Source: Paludibacteraceae bacterium
Lineage (GTDB): Bacteria; Bacteroidota; Bacteroidia; Bacteroidales; Paludibacteraceae
DNA: 53,359 bases
Direction: 5' to 3'
NCBI GenBank assembly: GCA_024692565.1
Contig: JAILMN010000004.1
Location: forward strand, 1-53,359
Of the stretch, positions 14,144 through 21,925 are shown in pieces. Within the stretch, counting starts at the first letter, position 1. Each line of letters opens with the position of its first letter. The position numbers and the translations under genes were made by a program. The notes under the pieces are model-generated. The model had not been told where the DNA came from and ran no database searches. It saw only the letters and a list, made by a program, of their open reading frames with translations.

Positions 14144-14800
14144 TTACCCGAAGGGGAGCACAGTCGTAAAACTGAGCGGGATATCTTCCGGCTCTTTTAC
14201 CAAGTAAATCTTCATCGCTACAGAGGACGGAAATTGGGCGAAATAGGGGTCGTCTGACAAGTACCACTCAATCCGCTCAATCGAGAAACGGCGAGGCGCC
14301 ATCTTGTTCCAATAGCGTATATGCTTTTCCTGTTTCGGCACGACTTTAATGCCTGTCTTTCCATCGGTAAAATGCACGACAGCCACCACACGTTGCTTAT
14401 GAACGCGTGCTTGCGCGCGTTGTTCTTCGTTCAGACGATGCGAAATAGTGATGTGCCGATGTCCCTCCGCGTTGATACGCGCCATCTCGGCACGGAATAG
14501 ACGACCGTGCGTGGAAGTGTCGCGGAGTTGATTGACGGCGATATAATAGTGAATCATCTCGTGCAGAATGGTGTCCTGTACCAGCTCTTCCGGCAGGTCT
14601 ATCCGCACATTGATGCGCAGTACGAAATCTTCGTTCCTGTATCCGCCGAACCAGCCCTGACGCTTACGCACAAACGTCACCTTGCCTAAAAATCCCTTGG
14701 CGTGGCTCAGTTTGATCGGCAGGGTAGGTAAAGCCCCGCCGAAAAACTGCCGGTTATAGGCGTCAAAATGTGTCTGGATATATTCCACAGTCGGTTTCAT
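14144..14800 (-). CDS. SprT-like zinc metalloprotease family protein
   Basis: 218 residues. The zincin motif HEMIHYYI (HExxH) is followed by a third histidine in STHGRLFRAEMARIN, the layout of SprT/Spartan-type proteases. The N-terminal YNRQFFGGALP segment is also typical. The C-terminal Zn-ribbon of SprT is not obvious, but basic residues and a KVVPKQEKHIRYW strand follow. Related eukaryotic enzymes cut DNA-protein crosslinks; the bacterial role is not settled. It starts 3 bp after the stop of the upstream symporter gene, so they share a transcript. Confidence 0.85.
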   Translation of the reverse strand: MKPTVEYIQTHFDAYNRQFFGGALPTLPIKLSHAKGFLGKVTFVRKRQGWFGGYRNEDFVLRINVRIDLPEELVQDTILHEMIHYYIAVNQLRDTSTHGRLFRAEMARINAEGHRHITISHRLNEEQRAQARVHKQRVVAVVHFTDGKTGIKVVPKQEKHIRYWNKMAPRRFSIERIEWYLSDDPYFAQFPSSVAMKIYLVKEPEDIPLSFTTVLPFG

Positions 14801-14803
14801 GCC

Positions 14804-15667
14804 TTATTTCTGCAGTTTAGTCAGCCCCACATACGCCAACAAAATCAGATTCATCATCAGGGCGTAGATGATGGCCGGGATGGCAATAACTTCGTTATTG
14901 AAAATCAACGGGCTGCAAGCAATCGTAATGGCTTGTGCCGCGTTCTGCATGCCGATTTCGATGACTAACGTGCGGCGTTCTTTGGCGGTCAGACGCAGCA
15001 ACCAAGAGAGTAGGGCTCCGCAGCCTGTACACGCCAGAATAAGTATAGTCATCGTCAGGCCTAACGATGCAAACTCCTCAACAATAGTCTGTTTGTGCTG
15101 AAAGAAGAAAACCGTCACCAAGAGAACAAGTGCCGGCAGGGCGATGCGTTTGAGCACATTATGGATCTTTTCTGCCGCTTTCTCGCGGAACATATTCACT
15201 GTAAAACCAACCGCAATAGGGATTACCATCAGAACTATGTTCTGAATCAGCAAGTTTCCGATCGGTAATTGAATGCTGACATCCGACATCTGCACGCTTT
15301 GCGTCACCCAAGCCATGATCAGCGGTAAGGTGAAAAGCGTGATCAGGCTGCTGCAGGCGGTCAAAGTGACAGACAGCGCCACATCGCCTTTCGCCAGCAT
15401 TGAGAACACATTGCTCGAGCTGCCGCCGGGACTGCACGCAACCAGCATAATGCCGATAATAAACAGCGCCGATAACTGACTATGGAAAACGGGCAACTGC
15501 ACAATGCCCCAAGCAATCAGCGGCAACAGCACAATCTGCCCGAAAAGACCGACCAGAACGGGCTTCGGACGTTGCGCAATAAGCTTGAAATCTGCCGGCT
15601 TGAGCGTCAATCCCAAGTCGAACATCAGCAGCGTCAGTATAGGCAGCACAATAAAAATAGCATTCAT
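14804..15667 (-). CDS. Bile acid:sodium symporter family transporter
   Basis: About 287 residues from ATG 15667. An earlier in-frame start at 15775 would lie upstream of the promoter at 15693-15724, so it is rejected. The protein has about nine to ten TM helices. Family marks are ACSPGGSSSNVFSMLAKGD and EIGMQNAAQAITIA (the crossover motifs that bind Na+ and substrate in ASBT-type carriers). Substrate may be bile acid, pantothenate or another organic anion; the sequence does not decide. It is co-directional with and just upstream of the SprT-like gene. Confidence 0.9.
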   Translation of the reverse strand: MNAIFIVLPILTLLMFDLGLTLKPADFKLIAQRPKPVLVGLFGQIVLLPLIAWGIVQLPVFHSQLSALFIIGIMLVACSPGGSSSNVFSMLAKGDVALSVTLTACSSLITLFTLPLIMAWVTQSVQMSDVSIQLPIGNLLIQNIVLMVIPIAVGFTVNMFREKAAEKIHNVLKRIALPALVLLVTVFFFQHKQTIVEEFASLGLTMTILILACTGCGALLSWLLRLTAKERRTLVIEIGMQNAAQAITIACSPLIFNNEVIAIPAIIYALMMNLILLAYVGLTKLQK

Positions 15668-15692
15668 AAACCTGCGATTTCGATATTGGCTG

Positions 15693-15724
15693 CAAAAGTA
15701 CTGCTTTTTTGGCAAAAAAACAAG
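15693..15724 (-). promoter_or_regulatory. Promoter of the symporter gene
   Basis: On the minus strand TACTTTTG (15700 to 15693) lies 20 bp from CTTG (15724-15721). It fixes the start at 15667. Confidence 0.65.
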
Positions 15725-15761
15725 AAAAATGTCATTTTTATGCAGTTTTTGAGGCAAAAAA

Positions 15762-15793
15762 TTTGCATAATTCAAAAATTTGTTGTATCTTTG
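15762..15793 (+). promoter_or_regulatory. Promoter of the 15941 ORF
   Basis: TTTG 15762-15765, 20-bp spacer, TATCTTTG 15786-15793. It is divergent from the symporter promoter, about 60 bp apart. Confidence 0.75.
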
Positions 15794-15870
15794 CAGTCGA
15801 ATTGATAGAAGGATAGGTAATTGGGACGAGAGAGGGGAAAGGATACACCGACGTAAGCCGAATAACAGGC

Positions 15871-15920
15871 TAAGAACGCGGAAAGAACCCGCAAAGAACG
15901 CGCTAATAACGCGCTTTTTT
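15871..15920 (+). repeat. Four tandem 11-bp repeats ending in T6
   Basis: Units 15871-15881, 15882-15892, 15893-15903 and 15904-15914 follow WAAGAACSCGS in exact 11-bp phase and end in TTTTTT. GCGG/CCGC and GCGC/GCGC halves of neighbouring units can pair; AGCC/GGCT at 15856-15871 adds another small hairpin. This may be an attenuator or terminator inside the 147-nt leader of the ORF at 15941. Confidence 0.6.
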
Positions 15921-15940
15921 ATGCTTTTAACCAGGAAACA

Positions 15941-16186
15941 ATGTTGACGGAGGATGAGTTGGCAGCGATGTCAGAGGAAGAACGTGCACATGTGATGGAA
16001 CTGCGTGAGGCATATGCGGATTTTCGTCAGCGATTTTATGCGCAGTTCAAAAAACCGGATCCAGAAGCACCGTACGAGAAGACCTTGCGTCCGGGTTCGA
16101 TGGTCTATAGAAAAAAGCAGTATTTGAAGATAGATACATTTATACAGGCAATTCTACGAGAACGAATCAGACGGTCGCAAAACTGA
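15941..16186 (+). CDS. Small hypothetical protein
   Basis: 81 residues, Glu/Arg-rich, mainly helical (ELAAMSEEERAHVMELREA) with a basic end (AILRERIRRSQN). No recognised domain, signal peptide or TM helix. It has its own promoter and a structured 147-nt leader, which argues that it is a real gene. It lies upstream of lon in the same direction, separated by 188 bp that contain a further promoter-like site. Confidence 0.55.
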   Translation: MLTEDELAAMSEEERAHVMELREAYADFRQRFYAQFKKPDPEAPYEKTLRPGSMVYRKKQYLKIDTFIQAILRERIRRSQN

Positions 16187-16246
16187 CATAATGGCAGAGT
16201 TTTATAAATGGTACAATTATTGTATAAATATGTATGTAAAGAAATA

Positions 16247-16254
16247 TACGTTTG
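16247..16254 (+). promoter_or_regulatory. Possible lon promoter (-7 element only)
   Basis: TACGTTTG fits TAnnTTTG, but no TTTG is found at the usual 20-bp distance. It lies 121 bp before the lon start. The stretch 16310-16370 is a purine-rich leader containing GGAGGA elements (one 14 bp before the ATG), unusual for this genome. Confidence 0.4.
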
Positions 16255-16374
16255 TAAACCTAATCGTGATTATGTAAAATAGCGTATTTAGAAGAAAGCC
16301 CTATTTTATATAGGAGGAGAAAAAAAGAAGAAGAAAACAAACGAAAAAAGAACCGGAGGAACCCTATTAAGATT

Positions 16375-18768
16375 ATGGAAGATAATTATCAGATAGATCA
16401 GACGAACTATGAGGAGACGGCGAAACGGTACTACGACGTGCTGCCTATCCGAAACAAAGTTTTGTTTCCGGGTGTGCTGCTGCCGATTGCGGTTTCGAAG
16501 AAAAACAGCCTCAAGTTAATTAAAGCTGCCAACAAAGACAATCGGCAGTTGCTTTTGCTGACGCAGAAAGACAACAAAGCTGCCGACCCTACTGCCAAGG
16601 ATCTGTACACGACCGGCGTGTTGGCACATGTGCTGCAAATCATCCCCGTTCCGGAGATGGGTAAAGACACGATGATGACCATTTTTGAGAGTTTTAATCG
16701 TGTGCAGGCCTCCGATTTCATCGAACAAGACGGTCAGTTGAAGGCTCAGGCTTTCATGATGGAGGAACATGCTCCGCTCAAGAACGACAAGCAGTTCAAG
16801 GCTGTTGCGGAGAGTATCCGTGAGACGGTTGTGAAGATCTTGAACGAGCGCGAAGAGTCGCCTGCCGGGCTTCAGATGTCCATCAAGAACCTCAATAACG
16901 ACCCGACGATGGTTAATTATGTATGCTCTATCTACCCTATGCCGACCGATGCTGCGCAAGGATTATTGGAGATACACTCGATGATGGAGCGTGCCGAAGC
17001 GTTGCTGACGCTGCTGCAGAAAGACCTGCAGGAGTTGACCATCAAAGCCGATGTGCGTCGTCGTACGGCCGAGAAAATCGACCAGCGGCAACGCGAGTAT
17101 TTCTTGCAGCAAGAGATGGAGACCATCAAGAAAGACTTAGGCACCAACGATGACAACGAGAAAACCGTTCAGGAACTGCGTGAGCGCGCCAAAGAGAAGA
17201 AATGGTCTGCCGCCGTTGGTGAGCAGTTTGAGAAGGAGTTGAAACGGCTCGAACATATGCATATGTACTCGCCGGACTACTCCAACCAACTGGACTATCT
17301 GAACACGATGCTGGAGTTGCCGTGGGGCATTTATTCGGAGGATAATTACGACATGCCGCACGCCCAGGAGATTCTGAACCGCGATCACTATGGTTTGGAC
17401 AAAGTGAAGGAAAGAATCGTCGAATACTTGGCTGTGCAGCGTCAGTTGGCGCTTCGCAGCAAAAAAGAGAAGGAATTGAATCCGGTTAAGTCCCCTATCC
17501 TATGCTTGTATGGCCCTCCGGGTGTGGGTAAGACGAGTCTGGGAAAGAGTGTCGCCGAGGCGTTGGGACGCAAGTACGCACGTGTGTCGTTGGGCGGTTT
17601 GCACGACGAAGCGGAGATACGCGGACACCGCAGAACGTACGTGAGTGCCCTACCCGGTCGCATCATCGACAGCATCAAGAAATGTGGCACTTCGAATCCG
17701 GTGTTTGTGCTGGACGAGGTCGATAAGATCGGCGCGGATTATAAAGGCGATCCTACCGCAGCATTGCTGGAAGTACTTGATCCTGAGCAAAATAGCAGTT
17801 TCCATGATAATTATCTGGACGTTGATTTTGACTTGAGCAAAGTGCTGTTTATCGCGACGGCCAACAGTTTGGAGACTGTTCCAAGACCGCTTCTTGACCG
17901 AATGGAGTTGATCGAGATGACCGGTTATCTGCAGGAAGAGAAAGAAGAGATTGCCAAACGGCACTTAATTCCTAAGGAATTAAAGAATCACGGTCTGAAG
18001 AGCACTCAGCTGAAGTTCAAGAAGGATATCCTCGCGCATATTATTGATGATTACACGCGTGAGTCGGGTGTTCGTTCGCTCGAGCGTCAGATTGCTACGA
18101 TCTGCCGCAAAGTGGATACAAAATTGGCGTTGGGTGAGGAATATAACGTGACGGTGACGCTGGACGACCTGCGCAGTTACCTGGGACAAGCGCGTTTCAG
18201 CCGCGATTCATGGGAGACGAATAAGTATGTAGGCGTGGTGACCGGCCTGGCCTGGACACAGGTGGGCGGTGAGATCCTGTTCATCGAGACGAGTCTTTCT
18301 ACGGCCAAAGCTCCTACCCTTACCCTTACGGGTAACTTAGGCGATGTGATGAAGGAATCGGCAACCTTAGCGCTGGGTTACGTGAAGGCGCACGCCAAGG
18401 AATTAGGCATCAAGCCGGAGGTATTCGAGAAAACCGCGGTACATATACATGTACCGGAAGGCGCTATTCCTAAGGATGGCCCGAGTGCGGGAATCACGAT
18501 GACTACGGCACTGGTGAGCGCGTTTACCAAGCGTTTAGTGAAGCCGCGCATCGCTATGACAGGCGAGATGACGCTGCGCGGAAAAGTGCTGCCTATCGGC
18601 GGAGTGAAAGAAAAACTGCTCGCGGCGAAACGAGCAGGTATTACGGATATTGTGCTTTGTGAGGACAATAAAAAGGATGTAGCAGAGATAGCGCCTCTTT
18701 ACCTCAAAGGCCTGAAACTACACTACGTGCGCGATATAAGCGAGGTGCTCGCTATCGCGCTGGTGTAA
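16375..18768 (+). CDS. lon: ATP-dependent protease Lon
   Basis: 797 residues, normal length. It degrades misfolded and regulatory proteins in the cytoplasm. N-terminal LON substrate-binding domain (~20-215, DVLPIRNKVLFPGVLLPI), AAA+ domain with Walker A GPPGVGKTS (about 380-388) and Walker B PVFVLDEVDKI, then the protease domain with catalytic Ser in PKDGPSAGI (about 705) and Lys in GGVKEKLLAAKRAG (about 748). All key residues are present. It converges on the XRE gene with only 3 bp between stop codons. Confidence 0.97.
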   Translation: MEDNYQIDQTNYEETAKRYYDVLPIRNKVLFPGVLLPIAVSKKNSLKLIKAANKDNRQLLLLTQKDNKAADPTAKDLYTTGVLAHVLQIIPVPEMGKDTMMTIFESFNRVQASDFIEQDGQLKAQAFMMEEHAPLKNDKQFKAVAESIRETVVKILNEREESPAGLQMSIKNLNNDPTMVNYVCSIYPMPTDAAQGLLEIHSMMERAEALLTLLQKDLQELTIKADVRRRTAEKIDQRQREYFLQQEMETIKKDLGTNDDNEKTVQELRERAKEKKWSAAVGEQFEKELKRLEHMHMYSPDYSNQLDYLNTMLELPWGIYSEDNYDMPHAQEILNRDHYGLDKVKERIVEYLAVQRQLALRSKKEKELNPVKSPILCLYGPPGVGKTSLGKSVAEALGRKYARVSLGGLHDEAEIRGHRRTYVSALPGRIIDSIKKCGTSNPVFVLDEVDKIGADYKGDPTAALLEVLDPEQNSSFHDNYLDVDFDLSKVLFIATANSLETVPRPLLDRMELIEMTGYLQEEKEEIAKRHLIPKELKNHGLKSTQLKFKKDILAHIIDDYTRESGVRSLERQIATICRKVDTKLALGEEYNVTVTLDDLRSYLGQARFSRDSWETNKYVGVVTGLAWTQVGGEILFIETSLSTAKAPTLTLTGNLGDVMKESATLALGYVKAHAKELGIKPEVFEKTAVHIHVPEGAIPKDGPSAGITMTTALVSAFTKRLVKPRIAMTGEMTLRGKVLPIGGVKEKLLAAKRAGITDIVLCEDNKKDVAEIAPLYLKGLKLHYVRDISEVLAIALV

Positions 18769-18771
18769 CAA

Positions 18772-19164
18772 TTAACGAGTTAACGAGAATTCCTCGTACG
18801 TGCCATCCGTGTAGTACACGACGATATTCTTGATCGTTTTAGAAGGAGTTGCAATGATTTGCGGCTCTTCTTTTTGTGCTGCGCGCACCGTTTTTTCCTT
18901 GGGATCAGGCGGTAATTCGTCAAACAGCCCCGCTTCTTGACCCGGCACAGTACGCCACATGTCGCCTCTGCCGGCAATCAGCCATTCCGGATTCAGCGTA
19001 GGATAGCGCTCCATGATACGTTTCATCACTTCGAGGCTGGGATTATTGCGTCCGGCCATCATATTACTGATGGTTCCGGGTTGCACACGAATCTCCGCAG
19101 CAAATTGTCGTGCAGTTAATCCTAAGGTGTCTTTCACCTTTTCTATACGTTCACGTTCGTTCAT
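18772..19164 (-). CDS. XRE-family HTH transcriptional regulator
   Basis: 130 residues. Residues ~8-60 form a Cro/CI-type HTH (LGLTARQFAAEIRVQPGTISNMMAGRNNPSLEVMKRI). The following YPTLNPEWLIAGRGDMW is the usual signature of Bacteroidota XRE regulators of the HTH_3 type. The C-terminal ~50 residues (TPSKTIKNIVVYYTDGTYEEF) are a short beta segment with no assigned role. It is expressed from a promoter at 19221-19252 and faces the AT-rich region with TGTGAA motifs. Confidence 0.9.
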   Translation of the reverse strand: MNERERIEKVKDTLGLTARQFAAEIRVQPGTISNMMAGRNNPSLEVMKRIMERYPTLNPEWLIAGRGDMWRTVPGQEAGLFDELPPDPKEKTVRAAQKEEPQIIATPSKTIKNIVVYYTDGTYEEFSLTR

Positions 19165-19167
19165 GGG

Positions 19168-19206
19168 AAGTTTTCAGTTGTCAGTAGTCAGTTTTCAGTA
19201 ATCAGT
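19168..19206. repeat. TCAGT microrepeats
   Basis: About five imperfect TCAGT units (TTTTCAG, TTGTCAG, TAGTCAG, TTTTCAG, TAATCAG) lie between the XRE start and its promoter, within the leader. Confidence 0.6.
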
Positions 19207-19220
19207 TCTAAAATCGGGTG

Positions 19221-19252
19221 CAAAGGTACAAAAAAAATGTGAAATACACAAA
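19221..19252 (-). promoter_or_regulatory. Promoter of the XRE gene
   Basis: Minus strand TACCTTTG (19228 to 19221), 20-bp spacer, TTTG (19252 to 19249). A TGTGAA motif (19238-19243) sits inside the spacer. Confidence 0.8.
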
Positions 19253-19810
19253 TATATACAAACATTTTTGTAAAATATTTTTGTATTTTGTGAAATAGCA
19301 CACCAATTTAAGGAATTCACAATTGTGAATACTCTGGGCGTGGAACAATTTGAGTACTACTATAGCGTCTGAAGGCATATACACAGGATAAATAGGTTAA
19401 AATAGGACGTTATAGCATTATAGGTATATTGTATAATATGCAGATTTACAGCGATTTATATATTTTGTATGCAGTAAATATGCTGTATATTGCCCCCTAT
19501 AGAGCTAATACGCTAAAACGTGGCCTTGATTTATTTCAAGTAAAACGTATAACTATTGAAATACAACGAGTTATGAAAGTTAATTGTACGTAAATAGGCT
19601 GTATTTGCCGGATGGCTCACTTGTGGAGATATACGACATTTCGTAAAATTAGTACTACTCTACTCTATGCAGATCCAGAATGTGAATATACAGAGATGTG
19701 CTGAACTTTTATGTGGTTTGTGAACAATATATTTGTGAATACTTATATATCTGCCAGGTGTTCACACTTATTGCACATAAAATTCACACTTTTTTCTTGC
19801 ACAGTTCACA
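19238..19810. promoter_or_regulatory. AT-rich region with clustered TGTGAA/TTCACA motifs
   Basis: A ~570-bp stretch without a credible gene. TGTGAA or its complement occurs at 19238, 19289, 19316, 19324, 19681, 19719, 19734, 19761, 19783 and 19805. The pair at 19316/19324 forms the 16-bp palindrome ATTCACAATTGTGAAT (19315-19330). Several copies lie immediately upstream of the promoter at 19796-19827. The pattern suggests multiple sites for one DNA-binding protein; CRP/FNR-type half-sites are similar. Confidence 0.45.
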
Positions 19811-19827
19811 AAAATGTACTACCTTTG
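19796..19827 (+). promoter_or_regulatory. Promoter upstream of a short leader ORF
   Basis: CTTG 19796-19799, 20-bp spacer, TACCTTTG 19820-19827. The product would cover the hairpin at 19909-19935 and possibly the ORF 19879-20025. Confidence 0.75.
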
Positions 19828-19878
19828 CACCGGATTTGAAAACATCAGTAACTATTACCATTAAACTCTAACCTATTT

Positions 19879-20025
19879 ATGAAAACAAATGTTTTTACTT
19901 GGAAACAGCAAGCGCAGGATTTTGTCCTGCGTTTGTTTGTTGAGTACGGTTCATCAAACTCTACTCCATCTTCTGATTACTGCACGTGTCTGCACGTAGG
20001 TACGCACACGCGCCTGTATCATTAA
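19879..20025 (+). other. Short ORF or structured small RNA between promoters
   Basis: A 48-codon frame begins MKTNVFTWKQQAQDF and ends at TAA 20023-20025; it matches no family I know. Inside it an 11-bp stem CAAGCGCAGGA (19909-19919) pairs with TCCTGCGTTTG (19925-19935) around TTTTG, with weak T-runs after it. A second small hairpin, ACGTG/CACGT, lies near 19983-19997. Either a leader peptide or a terminated small RNA is possible; coding is not proven. Confidence 0.35.
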
Positions 20026-20040
20026 TATTTTACGATTTTT

Positions 20041-20072
20041 TTTGCGTATATCAAAAAAAAGCAGTACCTTTG
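20041..20072 (+). promoter_or_regulatory. ispE promoter (near-leaderless)
   Basis: TTTG 20041-20044, 20-bp spacer, TACCTTTG 20065-20072. The ATG at 20081 is only 9 bp after the -7 element, so the mRNA should have almost no 5' leader. Confidence 0.8.
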
Positions 20073-20080
20073 CACCCGAA

Positions 20081-20911
20081 ATGATACTCTATCCTAACTG
20101 TAAAATCAATTTGGGTCTGCGCGTGGTACGCAAGCGCGAGGATGGTTACCATGATCTGGAGACCATCTTTGTGCCTGTTTACGGGCTGCACGATGAACTT
20201 GAGGTAGAAAGAATTCAGAATCCAGAATTCAGGAATCAGATTTCTTTTAGCCAGGAAGGGATTGCGGTAGATTGTGCGGCGGAGGATAATTTGATTATCA
20301 AGTGTTACCGCAGGATGGCAGCCAAATACCCGCAGATCGGTGCTGTAGCGGTGCGCTTCAAGAAGAATATACCTTTCGGCGCGGGTTTAGGCGGCGGCAG
20401 TAGTGATGCGGCACATATGGCGCTTGCGCTGAATGAGTTGTTTGAGTTGGGGCTGAGTAAGGCGCAGTTGGCGGAAGAAGTGAAACCTTTAGGTGCGGAT
20501 TGTCCGTTTTTCATCTATAACACGCCTTGTTATGCCGAAGGCATAGGCGATATTCTGACTCCGATAGATTTGGATCTGAAAGGCACACGAATCGTGCTGA
20601 TTAAGCCGGAGGAAGGCGTGAGTACGAAGGAAGCGTATAACGGGATCAAGCCTAATCCAAAGCCTTTTGACCGTAAGACGAATGATTTCGAGGCGACGGT
20701 TTTTCCGAAGCATCCTATTATTGCGCAAATAAAAAAGCGTCTGCTGGACGCAGGCGCCTTTTATGCGAGTATGTCAGGTAGCGGTTCAACCGTTTTCGGG
20801 TTTTTTAAGAACGATCCGGAAGGTCGTACCGACGCCCACTTGGCTATGCTTAAGGATGAGTTTGCCTCCATGGTACTGCTCGACGATACGTTTGGCGAGT
20901 GGAAGTCCTAA
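20081..20911 (+). CDS. ispE: 4-diphosphocytidyl-2-C-methyl-D-erythritol kinase
   Basis: 276 residues from ATG 20081; the longer frame from 20042 begins inside the promoter. GHMP-family kinase of the MEP isoprenoid pathway: CDP-ME plus ATP gives CDP-ME 2-phosphate. Substrate motif YPNCKINLGLRV, ATP loop PFGAGLGGGSSDAA, C-terminal motif SMSGSGSTVFGFF. Residues ~60-75 (RIQNPEFRNQISFSQ) are encoded by an AATTCAG-type microrepeat (20214-20240), probably an inserted loop. The last 126 bp overlap, in antisense, the 3' end of the histidine kinase gene. Confidence 0.93.
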   Translation: MILYPNCKINLGLRVVRKREDGYHDLETIFVPVYGLHDELEVERIQNPEFRNQISFSQEGIAVDCAAEDNLIIKCYRRMAAKYPQIGAVAVRFKKNIPFGAGLGGGSSDAAHMALALNELFELGLSKAQLAEEVKPLGADCPFFIYNTPCYAEGIGDILTPIDLDLKGTRIVLIKPEEGVSTKEAYNGIKPNPKPFDRKTNDFEATVFPKHPIIAQIKKRLLDAGAFYASMSGSGSTVFGFFKNDPEGRTDAHLAMLKDEFASMVLLDDTFGEWKS

Positions 20912-21919
20912 TCCCCACCCTCTATCTTTGGATGTAAAGCCCGGCTCGAAGATGCGACGCTGGGCTTTTGCATCGATACCTTTGCCAGTGTCGGTTATAT
21001 CCAGCATAACGTCATGTTCGTTCTCATGCAGTTGGAATGTGATCGAACCTTTGCCCGAGATGGCATCTACGGCGTTTTTCAGCAGGTTTTCGATGACCCA
21101 CTGCATAAGCGGAGCGTTGAGCTGCACCGTGCGGTTGACGCCGTTGAGGCATTTATCATCGATGAGGATGCGGCTGGACGTCCGCGCACGCATGTAGTTG
21201 ACGGCGTTTTGTATAACTGGGATGAGGTTCTCGGGTTGCAAGGCAGGTTCCGAACCGATTTTCTGGAAGCGGTCGGCGATCATCTGCAGGCGCTCGATGT
21301 CGCGCTTCATCTGCGGCACATATTCATCTGCGGGATACGTCTCTGCCAGCAGTTGTTGCCAAGCATTGAGGGATGAGATAGGTGTGCCGAGTTGGTGTGC
21401 CGTTTCTTTGGACAAGCCTACCCACAGACGATTTTGTTCGCTACGTTGGGCAGTCAGCATGACGATGACCGCGATAGCGATGAAGATGAAGATGAGCGCA
21501 AACTGTGCGTAAGGCACATAGCGCAGACTCGTCAGCAAACGGCTGTCGTCCCAATAAATATATTGGGACACTTCGTCGTTGATTTTCAGTTCGATAGGTC
21601 CATGATGGCGCGTAAGCAACTTATTGTCGTTCGCTTCCAACTGTTTCTTGTCCACATTACGGCTGGCAAGGATATTTCCTTCTTCATCGCATATATAGAC
21701 GGGGATCGTGGTGTTCTTCTCGATGACCGAACTGATGAAGTCTATATCGGCATCCACGTCCGCATCAATGAGTTGCTGCGTCGCTTCTGCCCATATATCC
21801 ATGTTCTTCTGCTCTTCCGCCTGCAGTTCCCTGGACAGATTATTAGTAAATAGTACTGAAACAACCACGATGATCATGGCTATTATCAGTACTATTGTTC
21901 CGATTTGTCGATTGCTCAT
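20786..21919 (-). CDS. Membrane sensor histidine kinase
   Basis: 377 residues. TM1 at about 8-26, an extracytoplasmic sensor domain (~30-130), TM2 at about 136-156, no clear HAMP domain, then the H-box ETAHQLGTPISSL, N-box WVIENLLKNAVDAI, G1 DTGKGID and G2 GWGLGLPLAKRIV. All catalytic boxes are present. It starts 6 bp after the stop of the Na+-pump beta subunit and so ends that operon. No response regulator is nearby. The final ~41 codons, including the GLPL end of the G2 box, overlap ispE in antisense. Confidence 0.93.
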   Translation of the reverse strand: MSNRQIGTIVLIIAMIIVVVSVLFTNNLSRELQAEEQKNMDIWAEATQQLIDADVDADIDFISSVIEKNTTIPVYICDEEGNILASRNVDKKQLEANDNKLLTRHHGPIELKINDEVSQYIYWDDSRLLTSLRYVPYAQFALIFIFIAIAVIVMLTAQRSEQNRLWVGLSKETAHQLGTPISSLNAWQQLLAETYPADEYVPQMKRDIERLQMIADRFQKIGSEPALQPENLIPVIQNAVNYMRARTSSRILIDDKCLNGVNRTVQLNAPLMQWVIENLLKNAVDAISGKGSITFQLHENEHDVMLDITDTGKGIDAKAQRRIFEPGFTSKDRGWGLGLPLAKRIVEQYHGGKLILKHSQVGVGTTFRIVLKKPENG

Positions 21920-21925
21920 ATGTTA

